Shown here in pieces: positions 44,129-53,558 of a stretch of DNA of 64,000 nt (position 1 is its first letter; each line of letters begins with the position of its first letter). A program made the translations under genes and the position numbers. The stretch is from Cognatundibacterium luofuense. Lineage in GTDB: Bacteria; Pseudomonadota; Gammaproteobacteria; Burkholderiales; Burkholderiaceae_D. The stretch is from the NCBI RefSeq assembly GCF_018139685.1, contig NZ_JAGSPN010000001.1:620001-684000 (forward strand). Reading direction: 5' to 3'. The notes under the pieces are model-generated. The model ran no database searches and had not been told where the DNA came from. It saw only the letters and a program-made list of their open reading frames with translations.

Positions 44129-45505
44129 TTAAAATGGCAATACAGCGTCCGGCTTCACGCGCAGAATAGCCGCTTTCAGTGCAGACTGAATGCGCGCTAG
44201 CGCTTCCGGTGTTTCGGCTTCAAAGCGCATCACAATGACAGGTGTTGTGTTGGAAGAACGGGCCAGACCAAATCCATCCGGATATTCAACACGCAAGCCG
44301 TCAATCGTAATGATTTCATCCGAACCGGGGAAATCAGCCTGTTTTTGCATTTCAGCGATGATGCGGAAGTTCTCACCTTCTTCCAGCTTCAGTTGCAATT
44401 CAGGTGTGGAACTGGACTGCGGCAGACCGTTCAGGGTCGCCGTCATATCCGGCAGGCGGCTGACAATTTCCAGCAAACGTGCACCGGCATACAAGCCATC
44501 ATCGAAACCGTACCAGCGGTCTTTGAAGAAAATATGCCCACTCATTTCGCCACCGAGCGGCGAACCAGTTTCTTTCAGTTTGGCTTTGACCAGCGAGTGA
44601 CCGGTTTTCCACATCAGTGGCACACCGCCGCGTGCCTTTACCCATGCGCTGATATGGCGTGTACATTTCACGTCGTACAGAATCTGTGCGCCGGCATGAC
44701 GTGTCAGTACATCTTCTGCAAACAGCATCAGTTGACGATCAGGGAAAATCACTTGTCCGTCTTTGGTCACAATACCGAGACGGTCGCCGTCACCGTCAAA
44801 TGCCAGACCGATTTCCGCATCGGTGGTTTTCAGACAATGAATCAGATCTTCCAGGTTTTCCAGATGTGCAGGGTCCGGATGGTGATTCGGGAAAGTACCA
44901 TCCACATCACAGAATAATTCAATGACTTCACAACCCATGCCGCGATAGAGGTCCGCTGCAAATGCGCCAGCGACACCATTGCCGCAATCAACCGCAATTT
45001 TGACCGGACGGCTGACTTTGACATCGCTGGTGATACGCTCGAGGTAAGCAGCGCGGATATCGTGAGTGCGGTAGCTGCCTGAGCCGCTGGAAAATTCCTG
45101 TTTCAGAATAGCCTGATACAGTGCCTGAATCGTATCTCCGTAGATCGCTTCACCTGCCAGTACCATTTTGAAACCGTTGTAATCTGGTGGATTGTGGCTG
45201 CCAGTCACCATGATACCGGAGCGGGTATCCAGTACATTTGTTCCGAAATACACCATCGGTGTCGCAACCTGACCGAGGTCAATCACATTGACACCAGCTG
45301 CCTGCAAGCCGGCAGCCAGCGCACCGGCAAGTTCCGGGCCGGACAAACGACCGTCACGACCGATGACGACGGTGGTTTCACCTTTTTTCAGGGCCGCTGT
45401 ACCAAACGCCTGACCAATCAGATGGGCGACGTTTGCGTCCAGAGTCTTACCCACGATGCCCCGGATATCGTAGGCCTTGAAAATACTTTGAGCTGGTTGA
45501 GTCAT
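44129..45505 (-). CDS. Phosphomannomutase/phosphoglucomutase
   Basis: 458 residues, alpha-D-phosphohexomutase family, AlgC-like: interconverts hexose 6- and 1-phosphates and so supplies Glc-1-P or Man-1-P. FKAYDIRGIVG starts the protein, the phosphoserine is in VTGSHNPPDYNGFK, metal binding is FDGDGDRLG, substrate specificity loop GEMSGH, and the phosphate-binding domain 4 ends with RSSNTTPVIVMRFEA. It is the last gene of the rhamnose/O-antigen operon, where it would feed Glc-1-P to RfbA. Confidence 0.93.
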   Translation of the reverse strand: MTQPAQSIFKAYDIRGIVGKTLDANVAHLIGQAFGTAALKKGETTVVIGRDGRLSGPELAGALAAGLQAAGVNVIDLGQVATPMVYFGTNVLDTRSGIMVTGSHNPPDYNGFKMVLAGEAIYGDTIQALYQAILKQEFSSGSGSYRTHDIRAAYLERITSDVKVSRPVKIAVDCGNGVAGAFAADLYRGMGCEVIELFCDVDGTFPNHHPDPAHLENLEDLIHCLKTTDAEIGLAFDGDGDRLGIVTKDGQVIFPDRQLMLFAEDVLTRHAGAQILYDVKCTRHISAWVKARGGVPLMWKTGHSLVKAKLKETGSPLGGEMSGHIFFKDRWYGFDDGLYAGARLLEIVSRLPDMTATLNGLPQSSSTPELQLKLEEGENFRIIAEMQKQADFPGSDEIITIDGLRVEYPDGFGLARSSNTTPVIVMRFEAETPEALARIQSALKAAILRVKPDAVLPF

Positions 45506-45532
45506 GTTGTTCTGTGATTATAAAAAAGGAAG

Positions 45533-47431
45533 TCAGGTATGCTGTTTCTGTTTCCACAGAAAATCTTCAATCCCGCACTGCGGTTGGTATTCTGCCACGA
45601 TTTGTAACAACATCAGACGCAGTTCGTTCACCTGATTTTGTTCGCATGCAATACGCAGCCTGTTCAGCAGCTGTTGTAACTGTTCCCAAGGCAGCTCTGT
45701 CTCTTGCGCACGCATGATCAGCGGGTGTGTCGTGCCCTCAACATTGTCACCGATCAGGAGCTCTTCGTACAATTTTTCTCCCGGGCGCAGGCCAACATAC
45801 TGTATTTCAATGCTTCCGTTGGGATGCACATCTGATCTGACTTCAAGGCCAAACAAATGAATCATACGCCGCGCGAGATCGTGTATGCGTACAGGATCAC
45901 CCATGTTTAATACAAATACGTCACCACCTTCACCCATCGCACCAGCCTGAATGACTAACTGAGCGGCCTCCGGAATCGTCATGAAGTAACGGGTAATATC
46001 CGGATGTGTCAGCGTCACCGGACCTCCCGCCAGAATCTGTTTTTTGAACAATGGAACAACAGAGCCGGAAGATCCAAGCACATTACCAAAGCGCACCATG
46101 CAAAAACGGGTTCCTTGTTGTTCGCGTGCAAACGCTTGCAGTATCAGTTCTGCAATGCGTTTGGTTGTACCCATGACATTGGTCGGGCGGACAGCTTTGT
46201 CTGTTGAAATGAGTACGAAATTTTTCACGCCGGTTGCCATCGCAGCCTGCGCTACTGATAGGGTGCCGAAAACGTTATTCAGTACACCTTCCGCAGGATT
46301 GTGTTCCACCAGTGGTACGTGTTTGTATGCTGCAGCATGGTAGACCGTTGTGATGCTGAACGCAGAGAACAACGCTTCCAGTTTGTCCTGCTGACGTACT
46401 GAGCACAGAACAGGAAGTAATTCGCAGTCCGGTGCATATTGTTTTGCTAACTGCGCTAACTCTTGTTCAATGGAGTACAGTGCATATTCCGATGATTCGA
46501 TCAGTATCAGCCGAAGTGGCTGCTGGCGCAGAATCTGGCGGCAAAGTTCTGATCCGATTGAACCTCCGGCCCCGGTCACCGCAACATATTGCCCTTTTAT
46601 GCACTGACCGAGCAGACGCTGATCCGGTTCCACCGTATCGCGTCCCAGTAAATCTTCAACATCGACTTCCCGGATGTCCTGCATTTTCAATTCGCCGGAC
46701 ATCAGGGTTTTCAGAGATGGCGTCAAACGGATCTTTAGTTTACAAGGTTCCAGTTGGTCAAGTATTTGTTTATGACGTGCACGGGATATGGATGGCATTG
46801 CCAGCAATAACTCACGGATCTCGAATTTCGTGATTAACCGACTGAGTTCCTTCGGGTCGTAGACACGAATGCCGCCGATCAGGGCGCCATGTTTTTGCTT
46901 GTTATCATCGACGAATGCAACGCAGACATACTGGCTGTCGTGTCGCATCATTGCTGCCAGTTGCGCACCTGCTTGTCCGGCACCGTAAATGCACACCGGA
47001 ATTGCATCTTCGTGCAGACTGACTCTTGCCAGCCAGTGTCGTGCAGCAAAGCGGCTGGCGGACAGGTAAAAAATAGAGCCCATCCAGAAAAATCCGAAGA
47101 CCGCGCGCGAGATTGGCAGAATATGCAGCATCAGGCTGATGAAAGTCAGTGCCAGCACCGAGGTTGTTGCGCCGAGAACTATGACGCCGATAATTTTCTG
47201 ATCGATGAATCTGACGACCGCGCGGTACAAGCCGATGCGCGCGAAAACCGGTACGCTGATGCACGGAGCCGCGATAAAAAGCCAGAAATAGTGGCGCAAC
47301 AAATCCGGATTCAGCCCCTCATAACGCAGCCAGATGGCAACAGCCAGCAACAACGGCAGGCAGATGAAATCCATTGCCATCGCCATTATTTGCTTATAGC
47401 GGCGGGGTAAGTTGGTCAGTGTGTGCAACAT
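45533..47431 (-). CDS. CapD/WbpM-type membrane nucleotide-sugar epimerase/dehydratase
   Basis: 632 residues. Four N-terminal transmembrane helices (residues ~15-125) precede two nucleotide-binding regions. The first is GAGQAGAQLAAMM (~150) and the second is the catalytic SDR domain with VAVTGAGGSIGSELCRQILR (~290). The catalytic lysine lies in STDKAVRPTNVMGTTKRIAE, where the usual Tyr is Met, as in WbpM/FlaA1-type UDP-GlcNAc 4,6-dehydratases. It probably makes the precursor of a 6-deoxy amino sugar for the O-antigen initiating residue. It lies between the sugar transferase (5 bp upstream) and the mutase gene. Confidence 0.92.
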   Translation of the reverse strand: MLHTLTNLPRRYKQIMAMAMDFICLPLLLAVAIWLRYEGLNPDLLRHYFWLFIAAPCISVPVFARIGLYRAVVRFIDQKIIGVIVLGATTSVLALTFISLMLHILPISRAVFGFFWMGSIFYLSASRFAARHWLARVSLHEDAIPVCIYGAGQAGAQLAAMMRHDSQYVCVAFVDDNKQKHGALIGGIRVYDPKELSRLITKFEIRELLLAMPSISRARHKQILDQLEPCKLKIRLTPSLKTLMSGELKMQDIREVDVEDLLGRDTVEPDQRLLGQCIKGQYVAVTGAGGSIGSELCRQILRQQPLRLILIESSEYALYSIEQELAQLAKQYAPDCELLPVLCSVRQQDKLEALFSAFSITTVYHAAAYKHVPLVEHNPAEGVLNNVFGTLSVAQAAMATGVKNFVLISTDKAVRPTNVMGTTKRIAELILQAFAREQQGTRFCMVRFGNVLGSSGSVVPLFKKQILAGGPVTLTHPDITRYFMTIPEAAQLVIQAGAMGEGGDVFVLNMGDPVRIHDLARRMIHLFGLEVRSDVHPNGSIEIQYVGLRPGEKLYEELLIGDNVEGTTHPLIMRAQETELPWEQLQQLLNRLRIACEQNQVNELRLMLLQIVAEYQPQCGIEDFLWKQKQHT

Positions 47432-47436
47432 TATTG

Positions 47437-48003
47437 TCAGTGGGTAATTCCGTCGCGGCGTACAACTTTTATGAAAGTCAGGACGAGAATGCGTAAATCC
47501 AGCCAGATCGAAACATTTTCTAAATAATAGCGATCCAGCGCGACTTTTTGTTCGTTGGGGACTTCGTCACGTCCGTTAATCTGCGCCCATCCGGTCAGGC
47601 CCGGAACAAGGGTATGGACGCCGCAATCTGTGCGCATTTGTATCAGATCATATTGATTGAACAGGGCCGGACGAGGGCCCACCAGACTCATGTCACCGCA
47701 CAGGATACTCCATAACTGAGGCAACTCATCCAGACTGGACTTACGCAGAAAAGAACCGACAGGAGTCAGATATTGCTCAGGGTCGGTCAGTAAGTGTGTT
47801 GCAACGGCCGGAGTATCGATACGCATGCTGCGAAATTTAGGCATACGGAAAATCCGGTTATGCTTGCCTACCCGGTCTGACCAGTACAAGACAGGTCCGC
47901 GAGAGGTTAGTCTGACAGCAAGCGCAGTCAGAATCAGAGGTACTAGCAGAAAAAAACCTGCGATCAGAACAACAGTTAAATCCAGTGCACGTTTCATATT
48001 CAT
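47437..48003 (-). CDS. Undecaprenyl-phosphate sugar-phosphate transferase
   Basis: 188 residues, short monotopic phosphoglycosyltransferase (PglC/WbaP C-terminal type). A single N-terminal re-entrant or membrane helix (LTVVLIAGFFLLVPLILTAL) is followed by RGPVLYWSDRVGKHNRIFRM, KFRSMRID, the catalytic Asp-Glu in RKSSLDELPQLW and VGPRPA. It starts O-antigen synthesis by moving a sugar-1-phosphate onto undecaprenyl phosphate. It overlaps the epimerase gene by ATGA and precedes the CapD-type gene by 5 bp, so its substrate is probably the product of those two. Confidence 0.92.
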   Translation of the reverse strand: MNMKRALDLTVVLIAGFFLLVPLILTALAVRLTSRGPVLYWSDRVGKHNRIFRMPKFRSMRIDTPAVATHLLTDPEQYLTPVGSFLRKSSLDELPQLWSILCGDMSLVGPRPALFNQYDLIQMRTDCGVHTLVPGLTGWAQINGRDEVPNEQKVALDRYYLENVSIWLDLRILVLTFIKVVRRDGITH

Positions 48004-48962
48004 ACTTTTTCTTCAGATTCTGGCGCAACGGTAATGGCTAGTCCTTCTGCCACAGAGAACGGTGGATTCCATCCGAGTAAATTACGCGCCTTACTGATAT
48101 CTACCTGCAGTGATCCGCATAAACGCTGAGCAATAGCTTGTTTTCCTGTAATTTTTGCAAATGTCGTTAGTAAGTCAGGCGACACTTTCCACAGGCGTGA
48201 TTTTGTCTTCAGCGCCACAGCGCAGTTTTCCAGTAATTCAGTCGTTGATAAATCTTGTCCGTCTGATATCTGAAAGATTTCGTGCCGCGCTTGCGGGTGA
48301 TACAGACAGTGCAAAATAAAATGCACCAGATTACCGACAAACACCAGACTGCGCTGATTGCAAATGGATCCCAATGGTAACGGGATGCCGCGCCTTACCC
48401 ATTGCAGCATGCTTTGAAAATTTGCCTTTACTCCCGGCCCGTAAACCAGGGGAGGGCGAATAATCGTGACAGCCATTCCTGTCTTTCGTCCAACAGCGAG
48501 TAAGGCTTTCTCCGCCTCAAGTTTTGATAAGCCGTAGGGATCATGCTGAGCTGCAACATCCTGTTCTGTGAATGCGTACCCGGGTTGTGTCGATTCTCCA
48601 TTGACCTTCACAGAGCTTAAAAAAATAAAATGCTTTACTCCGGCTGCTGCAGCCTGTTGCGCCAGATGTACAGTGGCATCAACATTCACAGATCTGAATA
48701 CGGACAGCGGATCGCTGACAGTTTCATGCATAACATGCACGCGGGCTGCGCAGTGAATGACTGCGCCCACATGCTGCAATAACGGTAGCCAGTCGGTTTG
48801 TTTATCCAGACTGCTGATTTGAGGATTTTGTAATCCCGGATGCTGGCGGACGAGTGGCTGGCGTGTCGGGCAAATCAGTGAGTAGCCCGCATCCAGCATA
48901 GTGTCCGTCAGTGCATTTCCCACAAAACCGCTGGCGCCAGTGATAAGGATAGACTGGTTCAT
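48000..48962 (-). CDS. NAD-dependent nucleotide-sugar epimerase (GalE/WbpV-like)
   Basis: 320 residues from ATG 48962. Extended SDR fold: SILITGASGFVGNALTDTML is the NAD-binding loop, IHCAARVHVM follows, the serine is in FLSSVKVNGE, and the catalytic Tyr-x3-Lys is YGLSKLEAEKAL. Paired with a PglC-type transferase it most likely forms a 4-epimerised UDP-sugar, such as the UDP-QuiNAc/UDP-FucNAc pathway. It overlaps both neighbours by ATGA. A longer start to 49157 lies inside the glycosyltransferase gene and is rejected. Confidence 0.88.
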   Translation of the reverse strand: MNQSILITGASGFVGNALTDTMLDAGYSLICPTRQPLVRQHPGLQNPQISSLDKQTDWLPLLQHVGAVIHCAARVHVMHETVSDPLSVFRSVNVDATVHLAQQAAAAGVKHFIFLSSVKVNGESTQPGYAFTEQDVAAQHDPYGLSKLEAEKALLAVGRKTGMAVTIIRPPLVYGPGVKANFQSMLQWVRRGIPLPLGSICNQRSLVFVGNLVHFILHCLYHPQARHEIFQISDGQDLSTTELLENCAVALKTKSRLWKVSPDLLTTFAKITGKQAIAQRLCGSLQVDISKARNLLGWNPPFSVAEGLAITVAPESEEKV

Positions 48963-49750
48963 AGGCTTTGCCTGATCTTTCCGCGCGTAAAAGGATAGAT
49001 GACTGATCTGCGCCACAAAAAGCGCAGGAAGCTGGTCAGGAACCAGCGTGCATGTGGTGACAGCAGGCTGCGATTGCGATGAGCTGCCTGGTGGACAGCC
49101 TTCAGCCCGGGGTAATAACGTACTTTGCGACCTGTAATGCAGGAAGAGCGGTAACAAATATCGACATCTTCAAAATACATAAAGAAGTCGGTATCAAAGC
49201 CTTTCAGCTCCTGAAAATGTGCGGGGCGAAATGCCAGAAAGGCACCGGAGGCCCAGTCCACGTCAGAATCCCGGGTTAACAATGGTTTTTGTATTGCTTC
49301 CGTTAGGCCGCGTATTTTCAGAACGCGAAACGGTGTCAGCAACGACGGAAAATACCGGATATTGGCATCGGGTTGCTGATAACTTTGATCTTTGTACAGA
49401 TTTACCGTTGCCAGAGACACTTTATCCATTTGCATTTGCAGATCAAGGGATTGCAACATCTCAGCGGTTGCCCTGATGTCAGGGTTCATGACCACAAATA
49501 AATCCTTTACCGACAACGCGTATTCACTGCTGATTTTTTTGAACAGGAAATTATTGTTCTCACCAAAACCCATGCCAGGTTTTTCTTTCGTGTAGCGAAC
49601 CTGATGCTGCTGGCAAAATTTTTCGAGTTTTACAGATGGTAAATTATCTTTAACCCATATGTGGACGGAAGCGTTACCCGCCAGGCCGCAAAGCTGACTT
49701 TCAATCAGCATTTCTTCGTGGCCGTGACTGATGATGGCGATATAAATCAT
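48959..49750 (-). CDS. Family 2 glycosyltransferase of the O-antigen operon
   Basis: 263 residues. IYIAIISHGHEEMLIESQL starts a GT-A domain, with GMGFGENNNFLFKKI, the metal-binding MNPDIRAT and the acceptor block GFDTDFFMYFEDVDICYRSS. It resembles rhamnosyltransferases of the WbbL/RfbF group, fitting the rfb genes just upstream (26 bp after rfbD). Only this transferase and the one at 42084 are near, so the O-unit is short or further transferases lie elsewhere. Confidence 0.85.
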   Translation of the reverse strand: MIYIAIISHGHEEMLIESQLCGLAGNASVHIWVKDNLPSVKLEKFCQQHQVRYTKEKPGMGFGENNNFLFKKISSEYALSVKDLFVVMNPDIRATAEMLQSLDLQMQMDKVSLATVNLYKDQSYQQPDANIRYFPSLLTPFRVLKIRGLTEAIQKPLLTRDSDVDWASGAFLAFRPAHFQELKGFDTDFFMYFEDVDICYRSSCITGRKVRYYPGLKAVHQAAHRNRSLLSPHARWFLTSFLRFLWRRSVIYPFTRGKIRQSL

Positions 49751-49776
49751 GGATTAATTACTGTATTGAAATGCAT

Positions 49777-50700
49777 TTACTTCAGATACCGAATGCACTC
49801 TTGCATGGATTCCCGCCATTCAGGTACCGACACACCAAATGCCAGTTTCAGCTTGTTCAGATCAAGCATGGAATTCTCCGGACGCTTGGCCGGCGTCGGA
49901 TAGCTGACCGCCGGAATTCCGCTGATCGCAGGCCCCGGAGTTTTTAACAGGCCCGCTTGCTGTGCTTCCTGCACAATCGCGCGCGTAAAATCACACCAGT
50001 TTGTCGTGCCGGCATTCACCAGGTGGTAGGTTCCCTGATGCATTTTCCACCAGTTCTCCGCGCAAGTGGTATCTCTGGCAGAGCTCATCTGAGCAATAAT
50101 CTGAGCTGTAATATCAGCAATGGTGATCGCCGAGGTTGGAGCGCCGAACTGGTCGTTCACAATATTCAATTGTTCACGTTCATTTGCCAGTTTCAGCATT
50201 GTCAGTAAAAAATTCTTACCGTAGGGTGAATATACCCAGCTGGTACGGAATATCAGGTGGCGGCAACCAGTGTCGCGGATCGCTTGTTCACCATCCGCTT
50301 TGGTCTGACCGTAGATGTTCAACGGCGCAACCGGATCGGATTCGGTATAAGCGGCTAACTTGCCATTTGTATCTTTTTTATTTCCTGCATACACGTAGTC
50401 GGTTGAGTAGTGTATGAGTGGAATATTGAGTGTTTTAGCCACTTCTGCGAGCGAGGCAACAGCGTGAGTGTTCACTGTTGCTGCCAGCTCCGGTTCAGAT
50501 TCTGCTTTATCCACTGCCGTGTATGCTGCCGGATTGATGATCAGATCCGGCGCAATTTGTCTGACTGTGGTCACAATCATATCCGGTTTGCTGAGATCCA
50601 GCATTGTCCGGTCTGCCGCAATAATCTGATGCTCATTGCCAAGACGTTCCACAAGGCTGCGACCCAGTTGGCCGCTGACACCGGTGATCAGAATTTTCAT
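49777..50700 (-). CDS. rfbD: dTDP-4-dehydrorhamnose reductase
   Basis: Last step of dTDP-L-rhamnose synthesis, NADPH-dependent. 307 residues. ILITGVSGQLGRSLVERLG is the nucleotide-binding loop; NPAAYTAVDKAESE, HYSTDYVYAG, and the catalytic Tyr-x3-Lys in NIYGQTKADGEQA identify RfbD. RTSWVYSPYGKNF is also diagnostic. It overlaps rfbC by 4 bp. Confidence 0.96.
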   Translation of the reverse strand: MKILITGVSGQLGRSLVERLGNEHQIIAADRTMLDLSKPDMIVTTVRQIAPDLIINPAAYTAVDKAESEPELAATVNTHAVASLAEVAKTLNIPLIHYSTDYVYAGNKKDTNGKLAAYTESDPVAPLNIYGQTKADGEQAIRDTGCRHLIFRTSWVYSPYGKNFLLTMLKLANEREQLNIVNDQFGAPTSAITIADITAQIIAQMSSARDTTCAENWWKMHQGTYHLVNAGTTNWCDFTRAIVQEAQQAGLLKTPGPAISGIPAVSYPTPAKRPENSMLDLNKLKLAFGVSVPEWRESMQECIRYLK

Positions 50701-51242
50701 GCGAAGACCTCTGCTTCTGACAAGCTTTTACCGAGTTGGTCTTTCGCCGACAGTAACGGCGCTTCGCTGATGGGCCAGTCGATTCCGATTTCAGGATCAT
50801 TCCACGCGAGGCAACGTTCGTGTTCCGGTGCCCAGTAGTCGGTTGTTTTATACAAAAACTCCGCCTGTTCACTCAGAACTACGAAACCATGTGCGAAACC
50901 TGGTGGCACCCACAATTGCCGGCTGTTTTCTGCAGATAAATTGACGCCGACCCATTGACCGAAGTTCGGGGAGCTTTTTCGGATGTCAACGGCAACGTCG
51001 AATACTTCACCTGACACCACGCGGACGAGTTTGCCCTGTGCTTGCTGGATCTGATAGTGCAAACCACGCAGAATGTTTTTTCCGGATTTGGAGTGATTGT
51101 CCTGCACAAATTCAGCCCGAACGCCGGTCAGTTCTGCGAATTTACGTGCATTGAAACTTTCATAAAAAAAGCCGCGACTATCGCCGAACACCTGGGGTTC
51201 GATAATGAATACTTCAGGTAAGCTCGTCGGAATGATTTTCAT
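50697..51242 (-). CDS. rfbC: dTDP-4-dehydrorhamnose 3,5-epimerase
   Basis: Third enzyme of the dTDP-rhamnose pathway, a cupin of 181 residues. VFGDSRGFFYESFN is the substrate loop, QDNHSKSGKNILRGLHYQ carries the catalytic His, and PPGFAHGFVVLSE and YKTTDYWAPEHERC follow. All are canonical. It lies one base after rfbA and overlaps rfbD. Confidence 0.96.
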   Translation of the reverse strand: MKIIPTSLPEVFIIEPQVFGDSRGFFYESFNARKFAELTGVRAEFVQDNHSKSGKNILRGLHYQIQQAQGKLVRVVSGEVFDVAVDIRKSSPNFGQWVGVNLSAENSRQLWVPPGFAHGFVVLSEQAEFLYKTTDYWAPEHERCLAWNDPEIGIDWPISEAPLLSAKDQLGKSLSEAEVFA

Positions 51243-51243
51243 A

Positions 51244-52137
51244 TTAGTACGCCTGTCTTTCCAACAATTTCAGCAAATAATTACCATATTCATTTTTCTT
51301 CAGCGGCTGCGCCAGTTTTTCAACCTGTTCAGCGCTGATATAGCCGCGACGGAAGGCAATTTCTTCCGGACAGGCAATTTTCAGACCCTGTCGCTTTTCT
51401 ACCGTTGCCACAAATTGACCTGCTTCCAGCAATGACTCATGTGTGCCGGTATCGAGCCAGGCCATACCGCGCCCCATCAGTTCAACTTTCAGCTCGGCCT
51501 GTTTCAGGTAAACATTGTTGACGTCCGTAATTTCCAGTTCACCACGCGGAGATGGTTTGATCGACGCTGCAATATCGCATACCTGCTGATCGTAGAAATA
51601 CAGGCCTGTCACCGCGTAATTGGATTTGGGTTGCTGTGGTTTCTCTTCGATGCTGACAGCCTGACGGTCTAAGTTAAATTCAACAACACCGTAACGCTCC
51701 GGATCGTGTACATGGTAAGCAAATACCGTTGCACCGGCAGTGCGCTGGTTTGCTGCTTCCAGAGAAGACACGAGATCGTGGCCGTAGTAAATATTGTCAC
51801 CCAGGATCAGCGCAGAAGGGGCATTACCGACAAACTCACGGCCAATGATGAAGGCTTGTGCCAGACCATCAGGAGACGGTTGCACCGCATACTCCAGCCG
51901 GATGCCCCATTGTGAGCCATCACCCAACAGTTCGCGGAAACGCGGTGTGTCCTGCGGTGTGGAAATAATCAGAATTTCCCGGATTCCAGCCAGCATCAGC
52001 GTGGTCAGCGGATAATAAATCATGGGTTTGTCGTACACCGGCAGCAGCTGTTTCGAGACAGCCTGTGTTACCGGATACAAGCGAGTGCCGGAGCCGCCCG
52101 CCAGAATAATGCCTTTACGGTTGATTGCCTGCGTCAT
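51244..52137 (-). CDS. rfbA: Glucose-1-phosphate thymidylyltransferase
   Basis: First enzyme of dTDP-rhamnose synthesis: Glc-1-P + dTTP to dTDP-glucose. 297 residues. The nucleotide loop is [20 protein letters not shown], with [25 protein letters not shown] for metal binding and [20 protein letters not shown]. It starts 2 bp after rfbB. The mutase at the end of the operon probably provides its substrate. Confidence 0.97.
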   Translation of the reverse strand: MTQAINRKGIILAGGSGTRLYPVTQAVSKQLLPVYDKPMIYYPLTTLMLAGIREILIISTPQDTPRFRELLGDGSQWGIRLEYAVQPSPDGLAQAFIIGREFVGNAPSALILGDNIYYGHDLVSSLEAANQRTAGATVFAYHVHDPERYGVVEFNLDRQAVSIEEKPQQPKSNYAVTGLYFYDQQVCDIAASIKPSPRGELEITDVNNVYLKQAELKVELMGRGMAWLDTGTHESLLEAGQFVATVEKRQGLKIACPEEIAFRRGYISAEQVEKLAQPLKKNEYGNYLLKLLERQAY

Positions 52138-52139
52138 GC

Positions 52140-53198
52140 TTATCCTTGCTGATACTGTAAGTTGATCCAGTTCTGGTATTCACCGGATTGCACCTGGGCA
52201 ACCCATTCATTGTTATTCAGGTACCATTCCACGGTCTTGCGCAGTCCTGTCTGGAAGGTTTCTGCCGGCTTCCAGCCGAGCTCACGTTCAATTTTGCGTG
52301 CATCAATCGCATAGCGGCGGTCATGGCCCGGGCGGTCTTTAACGTGACGGATCTGATCGCGGTAGCTGCCGCTGGCTTTCGGGGCCAGTTCGTCCAGCAG
52401 GTCGCAGATTGTGTGGACTACGCTGATATTGGTCTGCTCATTCCAGCCGCCGACATTGTAGGTTTCGCCCGGCTTACCGGCTTCGAGAACGCGGCGGATC
52501 GCTGCGCAGTGGTCTGTCACAAACAGCCAGTCACGGACTTGCAAACCATCACCGTACACTGGCAGGTCTTTGCCAGCGCGCGCACTGGTAATGACCAGCG
52601 GAATCAGTTTTTCCGGGAAATGGTAAGGACCGTAATTGTTCGAGCAGTTGGTGGTTAATACCGGCAAGCCATAGGTGTGGTGATAGGCGCGCACCAGATG
52701 ATCGGATGCAGCTTTGGAGGCTGAATACGGGCTGTTCGGTGCGTAAGCGGTGGTTTCGCTGAATGGCGGATCATCTGCTTCCAGTGTGCCGTAGACTTCA
52801 TCTGTGGAAACGTGCAGGAAACGAAAGCCGGCTTTTGCTTCATCGCTCAGGCCAGTCCAGTATTTGCGTGCTGCTTCCAGCAGACTGAACGTGCCGTTGA
52901 CGTTGGTTTCAATGAACGCGGCAGGGCCGTGAATGGAGCGGTCAACGTGACTTTCGGCCGCAAAGTGCACAATCGCACGCGGCTGATGTTTGGCAAACAG
53001 GCTGTCTAACACTGCTGTGTCGCAGATGTCGCCCTGTACGAACAAGTGCCGGGGATCATTTTGCAGGGATTTCAGGGTATTGAGATTGCCTGCGTAAGTC
53101 AGTTTGTCGAAATTGAGGACGGACTCATCGGATTGAGCCAGCCAGTTCAGTACAAAATTGGCTCCGATGAAGCCTGCGCCGCCTGTGACAAAAATCAT
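52140..53198 (-). CDS. rfbB: dTDP-glucose 4,6-dehydratase
   Basis: Second enzyme of the dTDP-rhamnose pathway, 352 residues, extended [23 protein letters not shown] is the NAD loop; the catalytic triad lies in HVSTDEVYG (Thr-Asp-Glu) and [16 protein letters not shown] (Tyr-Lys), and [15 protein letters not shown] is conserved. GGAG lies 6 bp before the start. It is the first gene of the nine-gene minus-strand operon that ends at the terminator near 44100. Confidence 0.97.
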   Translation of the reverse strand: MIFVTGGAGFIGANFVLNWLAQSDESVLNFDKLTYAGNLNTLKSLQNDPRHLFVQGDICDTAVLDSLFAKHQPRAIVHFAAESHVDRSIHGPAAFIETNVNGTFSLLEAARKYWTGLSDEAKAGFRFLHVSTDEVYGTLEADDPPFSETTAYAPNSPYSASKAASDHLVRAYHHTYGLPVLTTNCSNNYGPYHFPEKLIPLVITSARAGKDLPVYGDGLQVRDWLFVTDHCAAIRRVLEAGKPGETYNVGGWNEQTNISVVHTICDLLDELAPKASGSYRDQIRHVKDRPGHDRRYAIDARKIERELGWKPAETFQTGLRKTVEWYLNNNEWVAQVQSGEYQNWINLQYQQG

Positions 53199-53275
53199 GC
53201 ACTACTCCAGATAAATGGGAGAAGAATAATAAACCCTTCATTTTACTAGAGTTTTGTTGAATTTCGTCGATGTGT

Positions 53276-53305
53276 TTGCCTGACTGTCTGCCGTTAATCA
53301 GGCAA
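53276..53305. repeat. Inverted repeat overlapping the stop of the small ORF
   Basis: Perfect 8-bp arms TTGCCTGA and TCAGGCAA with a 14-base loop, followed on the plus strand by TTTT. It may be a weak terminator. The minus-strand small ORF stop lies in its arm. Confidence 0.4.
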
Positions 53306-53381
53306 TTTTCGCCCAGCAAATAAGAATGGCAGTAATGACGGTATACGTCAGCAACGCCAGAGAAATGACGGTCAGTCGCAT
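53298..53381 (-). CDS. Possible 27-residue membrane peptide
   Basis: Short ORF too small for ordinary gene calling: MRLTVISLALLTYTVITAIL followed by ICWAKIA and a TGA stop. Almost the whole peptide is one hydrophobic helix with a single Arg at residue 2 and Trp-Ala-Lys at the end, a typical single-pass small membrane protein. GGGAGGG lies 4-5 bp before the ATG, one of the best ribosome-binding sites in the window. It is divergent from grpE and upstream of rfbB. Translation is not proven. Confidence 0.45.
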   Translation of the reverse strand: MRLTVISLALLTYTVITAILICWAKIA

Positions 53382-53496
53382 ATGACCCTCCCTATGAATG
53401 GTGCATACAAATTAGGATAAATTCAGCATAGTCTGGTTAGGATGTTTTAGTGTTATTGCAGTGTTTAAAAAAGTCGCAAAATGTTTCAGCTTCAGT

Positions 53497-53524
53497 CTTG
53501 AAAATGGGAAAGACACCACTATAT
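53497..53524 (+). promoter_or_regulatory. Candidate heat-shock (sigma-32) promoter of grpE
   Basis: CTTGAA followed after ~13 bases by CCACTATAT, similar to the CTTGAA/CCCCATNT consensus, and 35 bp before the grpE start. Fits the known heat control of this gene family. Confidence 0.5.
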
Positions 53525-53558
53525 GGACGGGTAATATGTTTTTAGACTGGAGAAAGAT

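Noticed and set aside
53199-53280. ops/JUMPstart antitermination element upstream of the rfb operon
   Set aside because: The GGCGGTAGC core does not occur upstream of rfbB on the minus strand.
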